The notes: generated by a model from the letters alone, not told the origin. Positions 10,982-22,022 are shown, counted from the first letter of the stretch. The stretch: DNA of 64,000 bases from Nissabacter sp. SGAir0207 (GCF_005491205.1 NZ_CP028035.1:2542001-2606000), one strand, 5' to 3'. Program-made: numbers and translations.

Positions 10982-11737
10982 ATGCACCCGGAACTGAGCG
11001 ACGAGGAGACGCTGCGCTACAATCGGCAAATTGTGCTGCGCGGCTTTGACTTTGACGGCCAGGAGGCGCTGAAGGCCAGCCACGCGCTGGTGATTGGCCT
11101 CGGCGGCCTTGGCTGCGCGGCGGCGCAATATCTGGCGGCGGCGGGCATCGGTATGCTGACGCTGGTCGATTTCGATACCGTGTCGCTCTCCAATTTGCAG
11201 CGCCAGACGCTGCACAGCGACGCGCGCCTTGGCATGGCGAAGGTGGAGTCGGCGGCGCTGGCGCTGGCGGCCATCAACCCGCATGTGCGTATCCGCACCC
11301 TGAACCAGCTCCTCGAGGAGGAGGCGCTGGCGGCAGAGGTGGCGGCGGCTGACGTGGTGCTCGATTGCAGCGACAACGTCGCCACCCGCAACCAGCTCAA
11401 CCGCGCCTGCTTCGCCACGCGCACGCCGCTGGTCTCAGGCGCGGCGATCCGCATGGAGGGGCAGCTCAGCGTCTTCACCTGGCACGAAGATGAGCCGTGC
11501 TATCGCTGCTTGAGCCGCCTGTTCGGCGAGAACGCCCTGACCTGCGTCGAGGCCGGGGTAATGGCCCCGCTGGTCGGCACCGTTGGCAGCTTGCAGGCGA
11601 TGGAGGCGATCAAGGTGCTGACGCGCTACGGCGAACCAGCGACCCACCGGGTGCTGCTGTTTGATGCGATGACCCTCCAGTTCCGCAGCCTGAAACTGCT
11701 GAAAAACCCGCAGTGCGAGGTGTGCGGCGGCCACTAG
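10982..11737 (+). CDS. moeB: molybdopterin-synthase adenylyltransferase MoeB
   Basis: MoeB activates the C-terminus of MoaD by adenylation, so that it can be sulfurated for molybdopterin synthase. The 251-residue protein (E. coli 249) has the Rossmann loop GLGGLGCAAAQYLAAAG, the QRQTLHSD block and the DCSDN motif. Two Cys pairs (CYRC and, at the C-terminus, CEVC) bind structural zinc. It lies two bases behind moeA in the same operon. Confidence 0.96.
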   Translation: MHPELSDEETLRYNRQIVLRGFDFDGQEALKASHALVIGLGGLGCAAAQYLAAAGIGMLTLVDFDTVSLSNLQRQTLHSDARLGMAKVESAALALAAINPHVRIRTLNQLLEEEALAAEVAAADVVLDCSDNVATRNQLNRACFATRTPLVSGAAIRMEGQLSVFTWHEDEPCYRCLSRLFGENALTCVEAGVMAPLVGTVGSLQAMEAIKVLTRYGEPATHRVLLFDAMTLQFRSLKLLKNPQCEVCGGH

Positions 11738-11740
11738 CCG

Positions 11741-12814
11741 TCACTCATCATACAGCCCGGCATCCTTCACCGGGCTGTGGCCGGGGTGCAGACGCACCCG
11801 GCGCACCGACTCGCGCACCGCCAGCGTGCCGCCGAACAGCCAGTTGCCCACCGGTGCCTGTGGGCGGATCAGCCGCTGTTGCAGGATGTGCACCGCCTCC
11901 TCCCCCAGCTCATCACGCGGCACGTGCAGCGAGGTGAGCGGCACGTCATGGATCGCCGCCAGATTAAAGCCATCAATGCTCATCACTGACATATCCTGTG
12001 GCACCCGCAGCCCGGCCTTTTGCAGCGCGCTGACCGCGCCAGCGGCCATGAAATCCCCGCCCACCAGCAGCGCGCTCGGCCACTGGCCGCGCGGCGTGGC
12101 CGCCAGATAGTCGGCGATCAGCTGCTCGCTCTCGCGGGCGCTAAAGCCCTGCGCGGCGATCAGGTGCCGCGCCTCGTCAAACGGCAGGTTGTGCGTCGCC
12201 CAGGCGTCACGGATGCCCGCCAGCCGCAGCTCCATGGTGTAGCGCCGCAGGCAGAGCAGGTTCAGCACCGCCCGGTGCCCCTGCTCAAACAGGTAGCTGG
12301 CCGCGCCCGCGCCAATCAGCTGGTGATCGGGTGCCACGCCCGGCAGGCGCATCTTCTGGTCACGGCAGTTGACCAACACACAGGGCTTGCCGACGTTCGC
12401 CGCCAAATCGTGGATGTGCGGATCGTCAATGCCGATCAAGATCGCCGCCTCGCTCTCCGCCTCACTCATCTTCGCCAAAAACAGGTTGGCGTCGCTGTCG
12501 TGCTCCTCCAGCGCGCAGTAGCGCAGCCGTACCTCATGGGGGGCCAGCGCCTTGCTGATGCCCTGAATCACCCGGTAGTAGAAGACATCCAATCGCTCGT
12601 CGAAGGCACGCTGTGGCGCAAACACCACCAAACTGTTGAGCAGCAGCCGCCCGGCCGCCAGCCCCTGCAACACCCCGTTGTGCTGCGCGCAGGCCAGCAC
12701 CTGCCGCCGCGCCGCCTCGCTGGTGTTGGCCTTGCCCGCCAGCACCCGCGACACCGTACTGATGGACAGCCCGGTCTGGGCGGCGATCTGGCTGATTTTT
12801 AGCTTTTTCTCCAT
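11741..12814 (-). CDS. LacI-family transcriptional regulator
   Basis: This sugar-responsive repressor is about 357 residues. The LacI helix-turn-helix is at the N-terminus (ISQIAAQTGLSISTVSRVLA) with the hinge that follows, then a periplasmic-binding-protein-like effector domain. The open frame extends to 12964, but the start at 12814 (MEKKLKISQ) puts the helix-turn-helix at the usual position. It is divergent from an MFS transporter and a GH31 glycosidase, with repeated ACGGTG-type motifs in between, so it probably controls that operon. The gene ends four bases from moeB, convergently, with no obvious terminator between them. Confidence 0.88.
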   Translation of the reverse strand: MEKKLKISQIAAQTGLSISTVSRVLAGKANTSEAARRQVLACAQHNGVLQGLAAGRLLLNSLVVFAPQRAFDERLDVFYYRVIQGISKALAPHEVRLRYCALEEHDSDANLFLAKMSEAESEAAILIGIDDPHIHDLAANVGKPCVLVNCRDQKMRLPGVAPDHQLIGAGAASYLFEQGHRAVLNLLCLRRYTMELRLAGIRDAWATHNLPFDEARHLIAAQGFSARESEQLIADYLAATPRGQWPSALLVGGDFMAAGAVSALQKAGLRVPQDMSVMSIDGFNLAAIHDVPLTSLHVPRDELGEEAVHILQQRLIRPQAPVGNWLFGGTLAVRESVRRVRLHPGHSPVKDAGLYDE

Positions 12815-12848
12815 TTTGTGATCTCTGCCCATTTGGCCAATGAAAAAA

Positions 12849-12925
12849 TTTTCACGGTGGAAAAATGCGCTTTCCCTATGACATTTCCCGCTGCGTAAAC
12901 CGGTTTTTACCGTAACGGTGAAAAA
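12849..12925. promoter_or_regulatory. candidate LacI-type operators
   Basis: An inverted repeat at 12904-12925 reads TTTTTACCGT, A, ACGGTGAAAAA. A further TTTTCACGGTGGAAAAA copy lies at 12849-12865, and the palindrome AAACCGGTTT at 12897-12906. They sit between the regulator gene and the divergent transporter gene, as expected for autoregulated LacI systems. Assignment to this regulator is inferred from position. Confidence 0.55.
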
Positions 12926-13107
12926 GCTTTCATAAATTCCGCTGTTGGTCGATTTATAACTCAATTAGTCTCGATTTGTCGAACAGCCTGCCCCGGCAAT
13001 GCTGCGTCAGATCACATAAAAAAGATTAAATTCAAAAAGTTAAACCACTGATTGCCAAATTAAGTTGTTATACCAATCCGAGAATCATTGCTACGTGGAG
13101 ACCCCCC

Positions 13108-14409
13108 ATGAGTCATGGCATAAATCAGGATGTCACCGCCGTGAAGGCGAAACGCACCTTCCGCCACCTACGCTGGTGGGTGCTGGTGCTGTTTCTGCTT
13201 GGCGTTACCATCAACTACATTACCCGCAACTCCCTCGGCATCCTGGCGCCCGAGCTGAAGACCAGCCTCGGCATCACCACCGAGCAGTACTCCTACATTG
13301 TCGGCGCCTTCCAGCTCGCCTATACCCTGTTCCAACCGCTGTGCGGCTGGTTGATTGACGTGATTGGCCTGAAGCTCGGTTTCATGATCTGCGCCACCCT
13401 GTGGGCCATCATCTGCATCCTGCATGCCGGGGCCGGTAGCTGGCTGCATCTGGCGATCCTGCGCTTCTTCATGGGCGGCGCGGAGGCGGCGGCCACCCCG
13501 GCCAACGCCAAAACCATCGGTGAGTGGTTCCCGAAACGTGAGCGGCCAATCGCCGCCGGCTGGGCGGGCGTCGGCTTCTCCATCGGCGCGATGCTGGCCC
13601 CGCCCATCGTCTACTTTGCCCACGTCTCCTTCGGCTGGCAGGGCGCGTTCATGTTCACTGGCGGCCTGGCGCTGGCGTGGGTGCTGCTGTGGTGGCTCTG
13701 CTACCACAACCCGGAGCGCCACCCCAACCTGAGCAAGGATGAGCTGGCCTTCATCCAGCAGGACAACGAGCCGCCGCCGGTCAAGCAGCCGTTCCTGACC
13801 GCGCTGCGCAACGTGGCGAAGAACCGCCGCTTCTACGGCATCGCTATCCCGGCCTTTATGGCGGAACCGGCGTGGGCCGTGCTCAGCTTCTGGGTGCCGC
13901 TCTACCTCGCCAATGAGCGCGGCATGGATCTGAAACAGATCGCCATGTTTGCCTGGCTGCCGTTCCTCGCCGCCGACCTCGGCAGCGCCGCCAGCGGCTA
14001 CCTGACCCGCCTCTACGTGAAGCTGTTTGGCTGCACCCGCATCAACTCGGTGGTCGCCAGTTCCGTCACCGGGGCCTGCATGATGGTGGCGCTGGCGCTG
14101 GTCGCCCTGACGGAAGACCCCTATATCGCCATCGCGTTGATCTCGATTGGCGGCTTCGGCCACCAGATCATCTCCTGCATGTTGAGCGCGCTGGTGGTGG
14201 AGACCTTCGACCGTGGCCAGATGGCGACGGTGAACGGGATGCGCGGCTCCGCCGCCTGGATCGCCAGCTTCCTGTTCTCACTGCTGATTGGCGTCACCGC
14301 CGACCGCATCGGCTTCAACCCGCTGTTTATCGCCATGGGCTTTTTCGACCTGATTGGCGCGATTTTCCTGATTGCCTTTATTGCTGAACGCCGCACCGCG
14401 CGTGCCTGA
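13108..14409 (+). CDS. MFS transporter (anion:cation symporter-like)
   Basis: This 433-residue inner-membrane protein has about twelve hydrophobic segments and a central hydrophilic loop near residues 200-235. The N-terminal helix LLGVTINYITRNSLGILAPE and the stretches GAFQLAYTLFQPLCGWLID and FFMGGAEAAATPANAKTIGE are typical of the ACS family, which includes the hexuronate carrier ExuT. These carriers move organic anions with protons. The gene starts 12 bases before the GH31 glycosidase and is divergent from a LacI regulator. The three probably take up and hydrolyse one glycoside. An acidic alpha-glycoside would fit the transporter family but is not proven. Confidence 0.88.
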   Translation: MSHGINQDVTAVKAKRTFRHLRWWVLVLFLLGVTINYITRNSLGILAPELKTSLGITTEQYSYIVGAFQLAYTLFQPLCGWLIDVIGLKLGFMICATLWAIICILHAGAGSWLHLAILRFFMGGAEAAATPANAKTIGEWFPKRERPIAAGWAGVGFSIGAMLAPPIVYFAHVSFGWQGAFMFTGGLALAWVLLWWLCYHNPERHPNLSKDELAFIQQDNEPPPVKQPFLTALRNVAKNRRFYGIAIPAFMAEPAWAVLSFWVPLYLANERGMDLKQIAMFAWLPFLAADLGSAASGYLTRLYVKLFGCTRINSVVASSVTGACMMVALALVALTEDPYIAIALISIGGFGHQIISCMLSALVVETFDRGQMATVNGMRGSAAWIASFLFSLLIGVTADRIGFNPLFIAMGFFDLIGAIFLIAFIAERRTARA

Positions 14410-14421
14410 AATGGAATGTGA

Positions 14422-16788
14422 ATGATGAAAATCCTGAAGAATTGGTCACTGCTGTCATCAGACGCCCACCACGTGGAACTGGCCGTGGAGGGCAGCCACC
14501 GCCTCTGCCTCTATGTGCTGGAGAGCGGCATGTTCCGCGTGCTGCTCAAACGCCGCAACCAGCTGGCGCTGGATCGCACCTGGAGTATCGCGCCAGAGGG
14601 GGAGACGCCGTGGGAGGGGCGGCCGCGCGAGAGTCTGGCGGGCTTCACCCTGCCCGGCTTTGAACTGGAGGAGATCGACGGCGGCCTGCGCGTCAGCACC
14701 GATCGCCTGCGCGTTACCGTGCACCAGCCGCTGTGGCTGGAGTGGCACCACCGCGACGAGGCTGGCGCATGGCAGCCGCTGGCCAGCGACCGCCCCACCA
14801 GCGCCTACCAGCTCAATGCCCACGGCGACGGCGTGGCGCACTACCAGCGCCGCTACCCGGAGGAGCGCTACTACGGGCTGGGCGAGAAGGCCGGGCCGTT
14901 GCAGCGCACCGGCAAGCGCTATGAGATGCGCAACCTGGACGCGATGGGTTACAACGCCGCCAGCACCGACCCGCTCTACAAGCACATCCCGTTCACCATC
15001 ACCCAGCGCCCCGGCGTCAGCTTCGGCCTGTTCTATGACAACCTGAGCAGCTGCTGGCTCGATCTGGGGAATGAGCTGGACAACTACCACCTGCCCTACC
15101 GCCGCTGGCAGGCGGAGGCGGGCGACATCGACTACTACCTGTTCCTCGGCCCGCGCGTGCTGGATGTCACCAAGGCCTTTGTGCGCCTGACCGGCAAGAC
15201 GTTGTTCGGCCCGAAATGGAGCCTCGGCTACAGCGGCTCGACCATGCACTACACCGACGCGCCGGACGCCCAGCAGCAGCTGATGCACTTTATCCGCCTC
15301 TGCCGCGAGCAGGCGATCCCCTGCGACTCGTTCCAGCTCTCCTCCGGCTACACCTCCATCAACAACAAGCGCTACGTCTTTAATTGGAACTACGACAAGG
15401 TGCCGCAGCCGGAGGTGATGAGCCGCGCCTTCCATGACGCAGGCCTGAAGCTGGCGGCGAACATCAAACCCTGCCTGTTGCAGGATCACCCGCGCTACCA
15501 GGAGGTGGCGGAGCGCGGGCTGTTTATCCGCGACTCCGAGCAGCCCTGCCCGGAGCGCTCCAGCTTCTGGGATGACGAGGGATCGCACCTCGACTTCACT
15601 AACCCGGCGGCCATCGCGTGGTGGCAACAGGGGGTCACCACCCAGTTGCTGGAGAAGGGGATCGACTCCACCTGGAATGACAACAACGAGTATGAGGTGT
15701 GGGACGGTGAGGCACGCTGCCACGGCTTTGGCCGCGAGATCGCCATCAAGCACATCCGCCCGGTGATGCCGCTGCTGATGATGCGTGCCTCGATGGAAGC
15801 GCAGCAAGCCTTCGCGCCAGAGAAACGCCCCTACCTCATCTCGCGCTCCGGTTGTGCCGGGATGCAGCGCTACGTGCAGACCTGGAGCGGCGACAACCGC
15901 ACCAATTGGGAGACGCTGCGCTACAACACCCGCATGGGGCTGGGGATGAGCCTGTCCGGGCTGTACAACGTCGGCCACGACGTCGGCGGCTTCTCCGGCG
16001 ACAAACCGGACGCCGAGCTGTTTGTGCGCTGGGTACAGAATGGCGTGATGCACCCGCGCTTCACCATCCACTCCTGGAACGATGACCAGACGGTCAACGA
16101 GCCGTGGATGTACCCGACCGTCACCCCGGCGATCCGCGACGCCATCGCGCTGCGCTACCGGCTGCTGCCCTACCTCTACACGCTGCTGTGGCAGGCGCAT
16201 GATGAGGATGAGCCGCTGCTGCGCCCCACCTTCCTCGACCATGAGCACGATCCGCAGACCTTCGCCGAGTGCGACGAGTTCCTGCTGGGGCGTGACCTGC
16301 TGGTGGCGAGCGTGGTGGAGCCGGGCGAGCGCCAGCGCCGCCTGTGGCTGCCGGACAACCAGAGCGGTTGGTATGACTACTACACCGGCCAGTGGTACGC
16401 CGGTGGCCAGTGGGTCACCCTCGACGCGCCGCTGGAGCGCCTGCCGCTGCTGACGCGCGCTGGCAGTGCCCTGCCGCACAGTAGCCGCATCACGCACGTT
16501 GACGCGCAGGCCGATGACCAGCGCGAGCTGCGCCTCTACCCGCTGCGCGGCCACGGCGTCAGCCACGGCAGCCTGTTTGAGGATGATGGCGAGTCATGGG
16601 GCTACCAGCAGGATGAGGCGCTGTGGCTGACGTGGGAGATGGCCTGCACCGACACCGAGATCCGCCTCAGCTTCCAGCGCCGCGGCCACTACCAGCCAGC
16701 CTGGCAGGCGCTGCGCCTCACCCTGCCGGCCGGCGAGACCCGCCGCCTGCTGGTGGAGGGCGTCGAGGGCGACACCTGGCAGCGCTGA
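14422..16788 (+). CDS. glycoside hydrolase family 31 enzyme
   Basis: This 788-residue retaining alpha-glycosidase has no signal peptide, so it is cytoplasmic. The N-terminal beta-sandwich carries RYYGLGEKAGPLQRTG. The (beta/alpha)8 domain holds the nucleophile Asp420 in STWNDNNEYE and the acid/base Asp491 in TWSGDNRTNW. Further GH31 blocks are FGPKWSLGYSGSTMHYTD, SGCAGMQRYV and the WVQNGVMHPRFTIHSWN region. Family members act on alpha-glucosides, alpha-xylosides or sulfoquinovosides. The NDNNE form of the nucleophile block leans to alpha-glucosidases, but the specificity is not settled. It follows its transporter by 12 bases and ends at a strong terminator. Confidence 0.92.
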   Translation: MMKILKNWSLLSSDAHHVELAVEGSHRLCLYVLESGMFRVLLKRRNQLALDRTWSIAPEGETPWEGRPRESLAGFTLPGFELEEIDGGLRVSTDRLRVTVHQPLWLEWHHRDEAGAWQPLASDRPTSAYQLNAHGDGVAHYQRRYPEERYYGLGEKAGPLQRTGKRYEMRNLDAMGYNAASTDPLYKHIPFTITQRPGVSFGLFYDNLSSCWLDLGNELDNYHLPYRRWQAEAGDIDYYLFLGPRVLDVTKAFVRLTGKTLFGPKWSLGYSGSTMHYTDAPDAQQQLMHFIRLCREQAIPCDSFQLSSGYTSINNKRYVFNWNYDKVPQPEVMSRAFHDAGLKLAANIKPCLLQDHPRYQEVAERGLFIRDSEQPCPERSSFWDDEGSHLDFTNPAAIAWWQQGVTTQLLEKGIDSTWNDNNEYEVWDGEARCHGFGREIAIKHIRPVMPLLMMRASMEAQQAFAPEKRPYLISRSGCAGMQRYVQTWSGDNRTNWETLRYNTRMGLGMSLSGLYNVGHDVGGFSGDKPDAELFVRWVQNGVMHPRFTIHSWNDDQTVNEPWMYPTVTPAIRDAIALRYRLLPYLYTLLWQAHDEDEPLLRPTFLDHEHDPQTFAECDEFLLGRDLLVASVVEPGERQRRLWLPDNQSGWYDYYTGQWYAGGQWVTLDAPLERLPLLTRAGSALPHSSRITHVDAQADDQRELRLYPLRGHGVSHGSLFEDDGESWGYQQDEALWLTWEMACTDTEIRLSFQRRGHYQPAWQALRLTLPAGETRRLLVEGVEGDTWQR

Positions 16789-16798
16789 GACACAGGCA

Positions 16799-16830
16799 TA
16801 AAAAAAGCCGGGGCATCCCCGGCTTTTTTA
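16799..16830. terminator. bidirectional terminator between the GH31 gene and ybiT
   Basis: AAAAAAGCCGGGG and CCCCGGCTTTTTT form a perfect stem with A- and T-runs. It serves the plus-strand glycosidase and the convergent minus-strand ybiT. Confidence 0.9.
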
Positions 16831-16854
16831 CTTCTGGCTGCTCGGCGTGGCCGA

Positions 16855-18447
<1,593 letters not shown>

Positions 18448-18564
18448 AACGCTCGCTCTTGGTTTGGAATGTGATGAGGCGCGCATTATGCCACAACCGG
18501 CAGGCGGGATCGCGCAGGATTTTGCGCAAAACTTAGCCAGACGGGCAAAAAGCCAGCCAAAAAA

Positions 18565-18590
18565 GCAAAAACCCGGCCGGGGCCGGGTTT
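18565..18590 (-). terminator. terminator of tsx
   Basis: AAACCCGGCC and GGCCGGGTTT form a stem that is followed by a T-run on the minus strand. It lies just downstream of the tsx stop. Confidence 0.8.
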
Positions 18591-18608
18591 GCGCGTCTGG
18601 GACGGGGA

Positions 18609-19478
18609 TCAGAAGCTGTAGCCGATCACCGCGTAGTAGCCCCAGCCGGTGGACTTGACGTCGAAGTTGCCCTTGCCGAAGTTCAGCTCGGTGCCATCCT
18701 GCCATTGGCCGCCGTTGTGGAAGTAACGCGCCACAAAGGAGTAGTGCCAGTGCGCGTAGTTCAGCGCCAGAATGTGGCTGGAGGCGATGGAGTTGCTGGT
18801 GCGCGCCTTGTTGCCGTTCTCGTTCAGGTCAGAGCCCCAGTCAAAGTTGGTGAAGCCGATGTAACTAACGTGGCCACCCCAGACATCGCCCAGCGGCAGG
18901 AAGTACTTCACCTTGAAGCGGTAGCCATCCCAGCTGTTTTCGTTGGCGGCGCTGTAGTTCTCCCACTGGTACTTGGCGTAGACGTTCAGTGACAGGTTCA
19001 GCGGGGTGTGGGTGTCGATGTCGGTGCCCAGACCCATGTACCAGGTGTTCTGGCGGTTGTCGCTGTCCGGCCCCATGTCAAAGATGTAGTTGTTGGCGAA
19101 GTACCACTCTTTGAACGGCCCGAAGCTCAGGTCAGTGCCGGTCAGCTTGTCGATGGAGAAGCGCGGCTCGATCTCCATGAACAGCGGGGAGCCGTTTTTG
19201 TCCCAGATGCCGACGTCGTTGCCATTGCCGACGCCAAAGGCTTTCGGCACGTCCACATAGCCGTAGAAGTCGAACCAATCCTTGTGGGCAAAGGCTTCAT
19301 ACTCCAGATAGAGATCGTTGTTTAGCTGCGGCCCGAAGCGGGTGTGGTAGCTGCCCACCACGTTGACGCTCTGTTTCCACCAGTCGGAGAGGTACTCACC
19401 CTGTGTGTCATCCGCCATTGAGGTGGCGCTGTAAGAGAGGGCAGCCAGAGCGCCCGCGGCGAGAAGAGTTTTATTCAT
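18609..19478 (-). CDS. tsx: nucleoside-specific outer-membrane channel Tsx
   Basis: Tsx is a beta-barrel pore for nucleosides and deoxynucleosides and, in E. coli, a receptor for phage T6 and colicin K. The protein is about 289 residues with a signal peptide ([20 protein letters not shown]). Long stretches match E. coli Tsx, including [26 protein letters not shown] and [16 protein letters not shown], and it ends in the aromatic residue of YAVIGYSF. The start MNKTLL aligns with E. coli; the frame is open further up to 19538. A CRP-like palindrome at 19718 fits the known CRP/CytR control of tsx. Confidence 0.95.
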   Translation of the reverse strand: MNKTLLAAGALAALSYSATSMADDTQGEYLSDWWKQSVNVVGSYHTRFGPQLNNDLYLEYEAFAHKDWFDFYGYVDVPKAFGVGNGNDVGIWDKNGSPLFMEIEPRFSIDKLTGTDLSFGPFKEWYFANNYIFDMGPDSDNRQNTWYMGLGTDIDTHTPLNLSLNVYAKYQWENYSAANENSWDGYRFKVKYFLPLGDVWGGHVSYIGFTNFDWGSDLNENGNKARTSNSIASSHILALNYAHWHYSFVARYFHNGGQWQDGTELNFGKGNFDVKSTGWGYYAVIGYSF

Positions 19479-19867
19479 TGTCATTACCAGTGCTTTAAAG
19501 GGCGATTCCCTGCCAAACGGGGATGTGGTGAACCACACAACATGCGGCAGCGTTATTGCTCATTCAGGTGTGTCATCAGAAGCCACTCAGCCGGTCGGTG
19601 AGCAGCCGTAATGAGGGGCGGCGCTCCAAACCTTGTTACCGGCAATAATCAGGTGTCACTTAATATGCGATTATGTCAATAAATGTCAATTTTAGTTGCA
19701 TAGTGATACATGTTTTTCGTGAGGACGATCACAATCTGTAACGGGACGTAAAGATACTGTTTTTTTGCGGCTGCGCAATCGTTTACTTAGCCAGACGCAA
19801 TCGGTGGCGTCCGTTTGCTGGCTTTTTAGGCAGGAAAGGTAAGGAAGTGGGCGGGCATCGCCGCGCC
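19479..19867. other. tsx promoter region
   Basis: About 390 bases without a gene. It contains two ATGTCAAT copies ten bases apart (19673-19690) and a CRP-like palindrome (19718-19733). Both are plausible regulatory elements for tsx on the minus strand. Confidence 0.45.
19718..19733. promoter_or_regulatory. CRP-like site upstream of tsx
   Basis: CGTGA-GGACGA-TCACA matches the CRP consensus at nine of ten conserved bases. It lies about 240 bases upstream of tsx. E. coli tsx is known to be CRP-controlled. Confidence 0.55.
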
Positions 19868-20422
19868 CTATTGCGATCGCCAGGCGGCGCGACGGCTGCG
19901 CGCCAGCGGCTCCCACAGCAGCACCGCCAGCAGGATCAGCGTCGCCAGACCATTGGTGGTCAGTAGATCGGCATAGCCGCTTACCGGCAGCAGCAGCGCC
20001 AGCGCCAGCAGCCCAATCAGGTGCTGGCGTGGCACCCGCAGGCCGCGCCGGTACTGCCACAGCATCAGTGCCGCCAGCCACGCCAGCGGCGCGCCAACCA
20101 GCACACAGGCGGCCGGCAGGTGGGTGGCCTGCATCGGGTAGGCGATGACGCGCGCATTGCCCACCGCCCAGGCGCAGAGGGCGATGATCATCACCACATG
20201 GGTCAGGTGGCCGCTGCTGCCCGGCCATGCCGGGCGCACCGGCTGTGCCAGCGCGGCATAGTAGAGGCACCAGATCGCCAGCGCCCCCAGCAGCGCGGAG
20301 AGCGCCGCCAGCAGCACCGGCGTGCTGGGTGGCAGGTCACTCAGCGCGGTGATGGTCATCCAGGCGGCCAGCACCAGCAGCGCGGTGACCACCATCAGGT
20401 AACGGGAGAGCGTTCTTGGCAT
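19868..20422 (-). CDS. small integral membrane protein of unknown function
   Basis: This 184-residue protein is mostly hydrophobic, with about five to six membrane segments (TALLVLAAWMTITAL, LLAALSALLGALAIWCLYYA, VVMIIALCAWAVG, VLVGAPLAWLAALML, LIGLLALALLLPV, LATLILLAVLLWE) and a basic C-terminus. The start at 20422 (MPRTLSRY) has GGAGAG at good distance; the frame continues to a TTG at 20440. No family was recognised. It may form a transcript with elaA, which lies just upstream on the same strand. Confidence 0.7.
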   Translation of the reverse strand: MPRTLSRYLMVVTALLVLAAWMTITALSDLPPSTPVLLAALSALLGALAIWCLYYAALAQPVRPAWPGSSGHLTHVVMIIALCAWAVGNARVIAYPMQATHLPAACVLVGAPLAWLAALMLWQYRRGLRVPRQHLIGLLALALLLPVSGYADLLTTNGLATLILLAVLLWEPLARSRRAAWRSQ

Positions 20423-20499
20423 CTCGGTTCTCTCCAGCAAGCAGGGGGAAAGCCCACGTTACCCGATTTTTTTGACAAAAGATCGTGCCTGCGTGAAAT

Positions 20500-20946
20500 T
20501 CAGACAGTTCGGCGCATGTCGATATGGGGAATCCCATCCTCATCATAGACTTCCGAGCAGGGCGAGAAGCCAAAACCGCGGTAGAACGCCTGCAAGTGGG
20601 CCTGCGCCGAGAGCACCACCGCCGCCTGCGGCCAGTGGCGCGCACAGGCCGCCAGCGCCTGCGCCATCAGCGTACGCCCCAGTTGCTGCCCGCGCGCAAA
20701 GGGTGCGACCACCACCCGGCCAATCGCCACCTCCTCGCCCGGCAGCAGGCGGGCGTAGGCCGCCAGCCGCCCCTGTTGCCAGCCCAGCAGGTGGCGCGTG
20801 CCCTGCGCCAGATCGCGCCCATCCACATCCAGATAGGGGCAGGCCTGCTCCACCACAAACACTTCACAACGCAGCGCCAGCAGCGCGTAGAGCGGCGCAG
20901 CGCCCAGTTCACTGTGGTGCAGATCTTGCCAATCAATGTCAGCCAT
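20500..20946 (-). CDS. elaA: GNAT-family N-acetyltransferase ElaA
   Basis: This 148-residue GNAT-fold acetyltransferase is close to E. coli ElaA. It shares DWQDLHHSELGAAPLYALL, RCEVFVVEQACPYLDVDG, the acetyl-CoA-binding IGRVVVAPFARGQQLGRTLM, the HLQAFYRGFGF block and the end VYDEDGIPHIDM. The start at 20946 (MADIDW) has an upstream GGGAATT site; the frame extends seven codons further. The substrate of ElaA is not established. Confidence 0.93.
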   Translation of the reverse strand: MADIDWQDLHHSELGAAPLYALLALRCEVFVVEQACPYLDVDGRDLAQGTRHLLGWQQGRLAAYARLLPGEEVAIGRVVVAPFARGQQLGRTLMAQALAACARHWPQAAVVLSAQAHLQAFYRGFGFSPCSEVYDEDGIPHIDMRRTV

Positions 20947-21160
20947 AATAATTCCCAAGTTAATCATTTAGATTATTTATACTAAAAATCCTATTTTCCC
21001 GGCACACTTTTCCCACTCACCGACTGAAAATATTATCCCTTCAAAATCAGATGATTATTGTCAACATCATTAATGTAGCAATCGTGAAATCATGATTCAT
21101 TTGTTCCCGCTCATCAGCTGAGTATATTCCGCCAGATCTTTTTTCCAGGAAAACGTAACC

Positions 21161-21829
21161 ATGAAACCGATTGTGAAATATGGTCTGGCCGCCCTGATGC
21201 TGACCAGCCTGACCGCGTGTGATAACGCCGCCGAGAAACCTGCCGCTGACAAAGCCGCCCCGGCTGCCACCGCCGCCCCGGCTGAGAAAGCTGCCGCAGA
21301 CGCAAAAGCGGCCCCGGCGCAAGCCGCCCCGGCCAGCAACGCCGCGCAGCCAGCCGCAGAAGCCGCCAAGCCGGCTGCCCAGCCGCGCCTCTCCTTCACG
21401 CTGCCGAAGGGCTTTGTCGATCGCTCCCCGACGCCAAAAGAGGGCGACCGCGTGCTGACCCGCGTCTTCGCCAACCCCACCACCCACCAGATGGTCACCC
21501 TGATCAACTACGGTGGCCTGACGCCGCTGGCTGACCGTGAGGTGCTGAAAAAGACGCTGGAAGAGAATGGCCCGAAACTGCTTGAGACCTTCAAAAAGCA
21601 GTACTCCAGCGTAAATGTGCTGAAAAAGGGCATGGTCACCCTCTCCGGCCACCCCTTCTTCCAGTTTGAGTCCAAAATCAAACAGCAGGATCGGGCGGCC
21701 ATCAGCACCAGCCTGACCACCCAGCAGAACGCACAGATGATCAATATCCAGATCATGACCGTCTCTGATGATCTGGCCGCGCATGAGGCGCTGGTCAAGG
21801 CGATCAGCGACAACATCGCCTTCAAGTAA
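21161..21829 (+). CDS. DcrB-like lipoprotein
   Basis: This 222-residue envelope lipoprotein has a signal peptide with lipobox LTAC (Cys20). A low-complexity linker of about 50 residues rich in Ala, Pro and Lys follows (residues 24-75). The C-terminal domain (PRLSFTLPKGFVDRSPTP, YGGLTPLADREVLKKTLEE, QFESKIKQQ) resembles DcrB, which in E. coli is needed for phage C1/C6 DNA entry and for envelope functions. The linker probably spans part of the periplasm. It stands alone, followed by a clear terminator. Confidence 0.75.
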   Translation: MKPIVKYGLAALMLTSLTACDNAAEKPAADKAAPAATAAPAEKAAADAKAAPAQAAPASNAAQPAAEAAKPAAQPRLSFTLPKGFVDRSPTPKEGDRVLTRVFANPTTHQMVTLINYGGLTPLADREVLKKTLEENGPKLLETFKKQYSSVNVLKKGMVTLSGHPFFQFESKIKQQDRAAISTSLTTQQNAQMINIQIMTVSDDLAAHEALVKAISDNIAFK

Positions 21830-21844
21830 GTTTTTGATGCGATT

Positions 21845-21874
21845 AAAAAGGCTGCCGATGGGCAGCCTTTTTTA
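21845..21874. terminator. rho-independent terminator
   Basis: AAAAAGGCTGCC and GGCAGCCTTTTTT form a stem with a T-run, 15 bases behind the lipoprotein gene. Confidence 0.9.
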
Positions 21875-22022
21875 TTGGGCGATGCCGCTAGAGCAATTTA
21901 CCCAATCCATTAGTAAAATTTTTTGAATATACCGGTCAAATATATTAGCTGGCGGCGCGGCGCGCCCTCTTGCAGACTGGTTGGTCTTGTTGACCCTGAA
22001 TTCACTGCAAAAGGACGTAATA

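Noticed and set aside
12965..13030. Possible CRP site before the MFS gene (AGATCACA)
   Set aside because: Only one half fits; the left half does not match TGTGA.
14458..16566. A 702-codon open frame on the minus strand opposite the GH31 gene
   Set aside because: High-GC shadow frame; GH31 motifs and catalytic residues are on the plus strand and the antisense translation has no family features.
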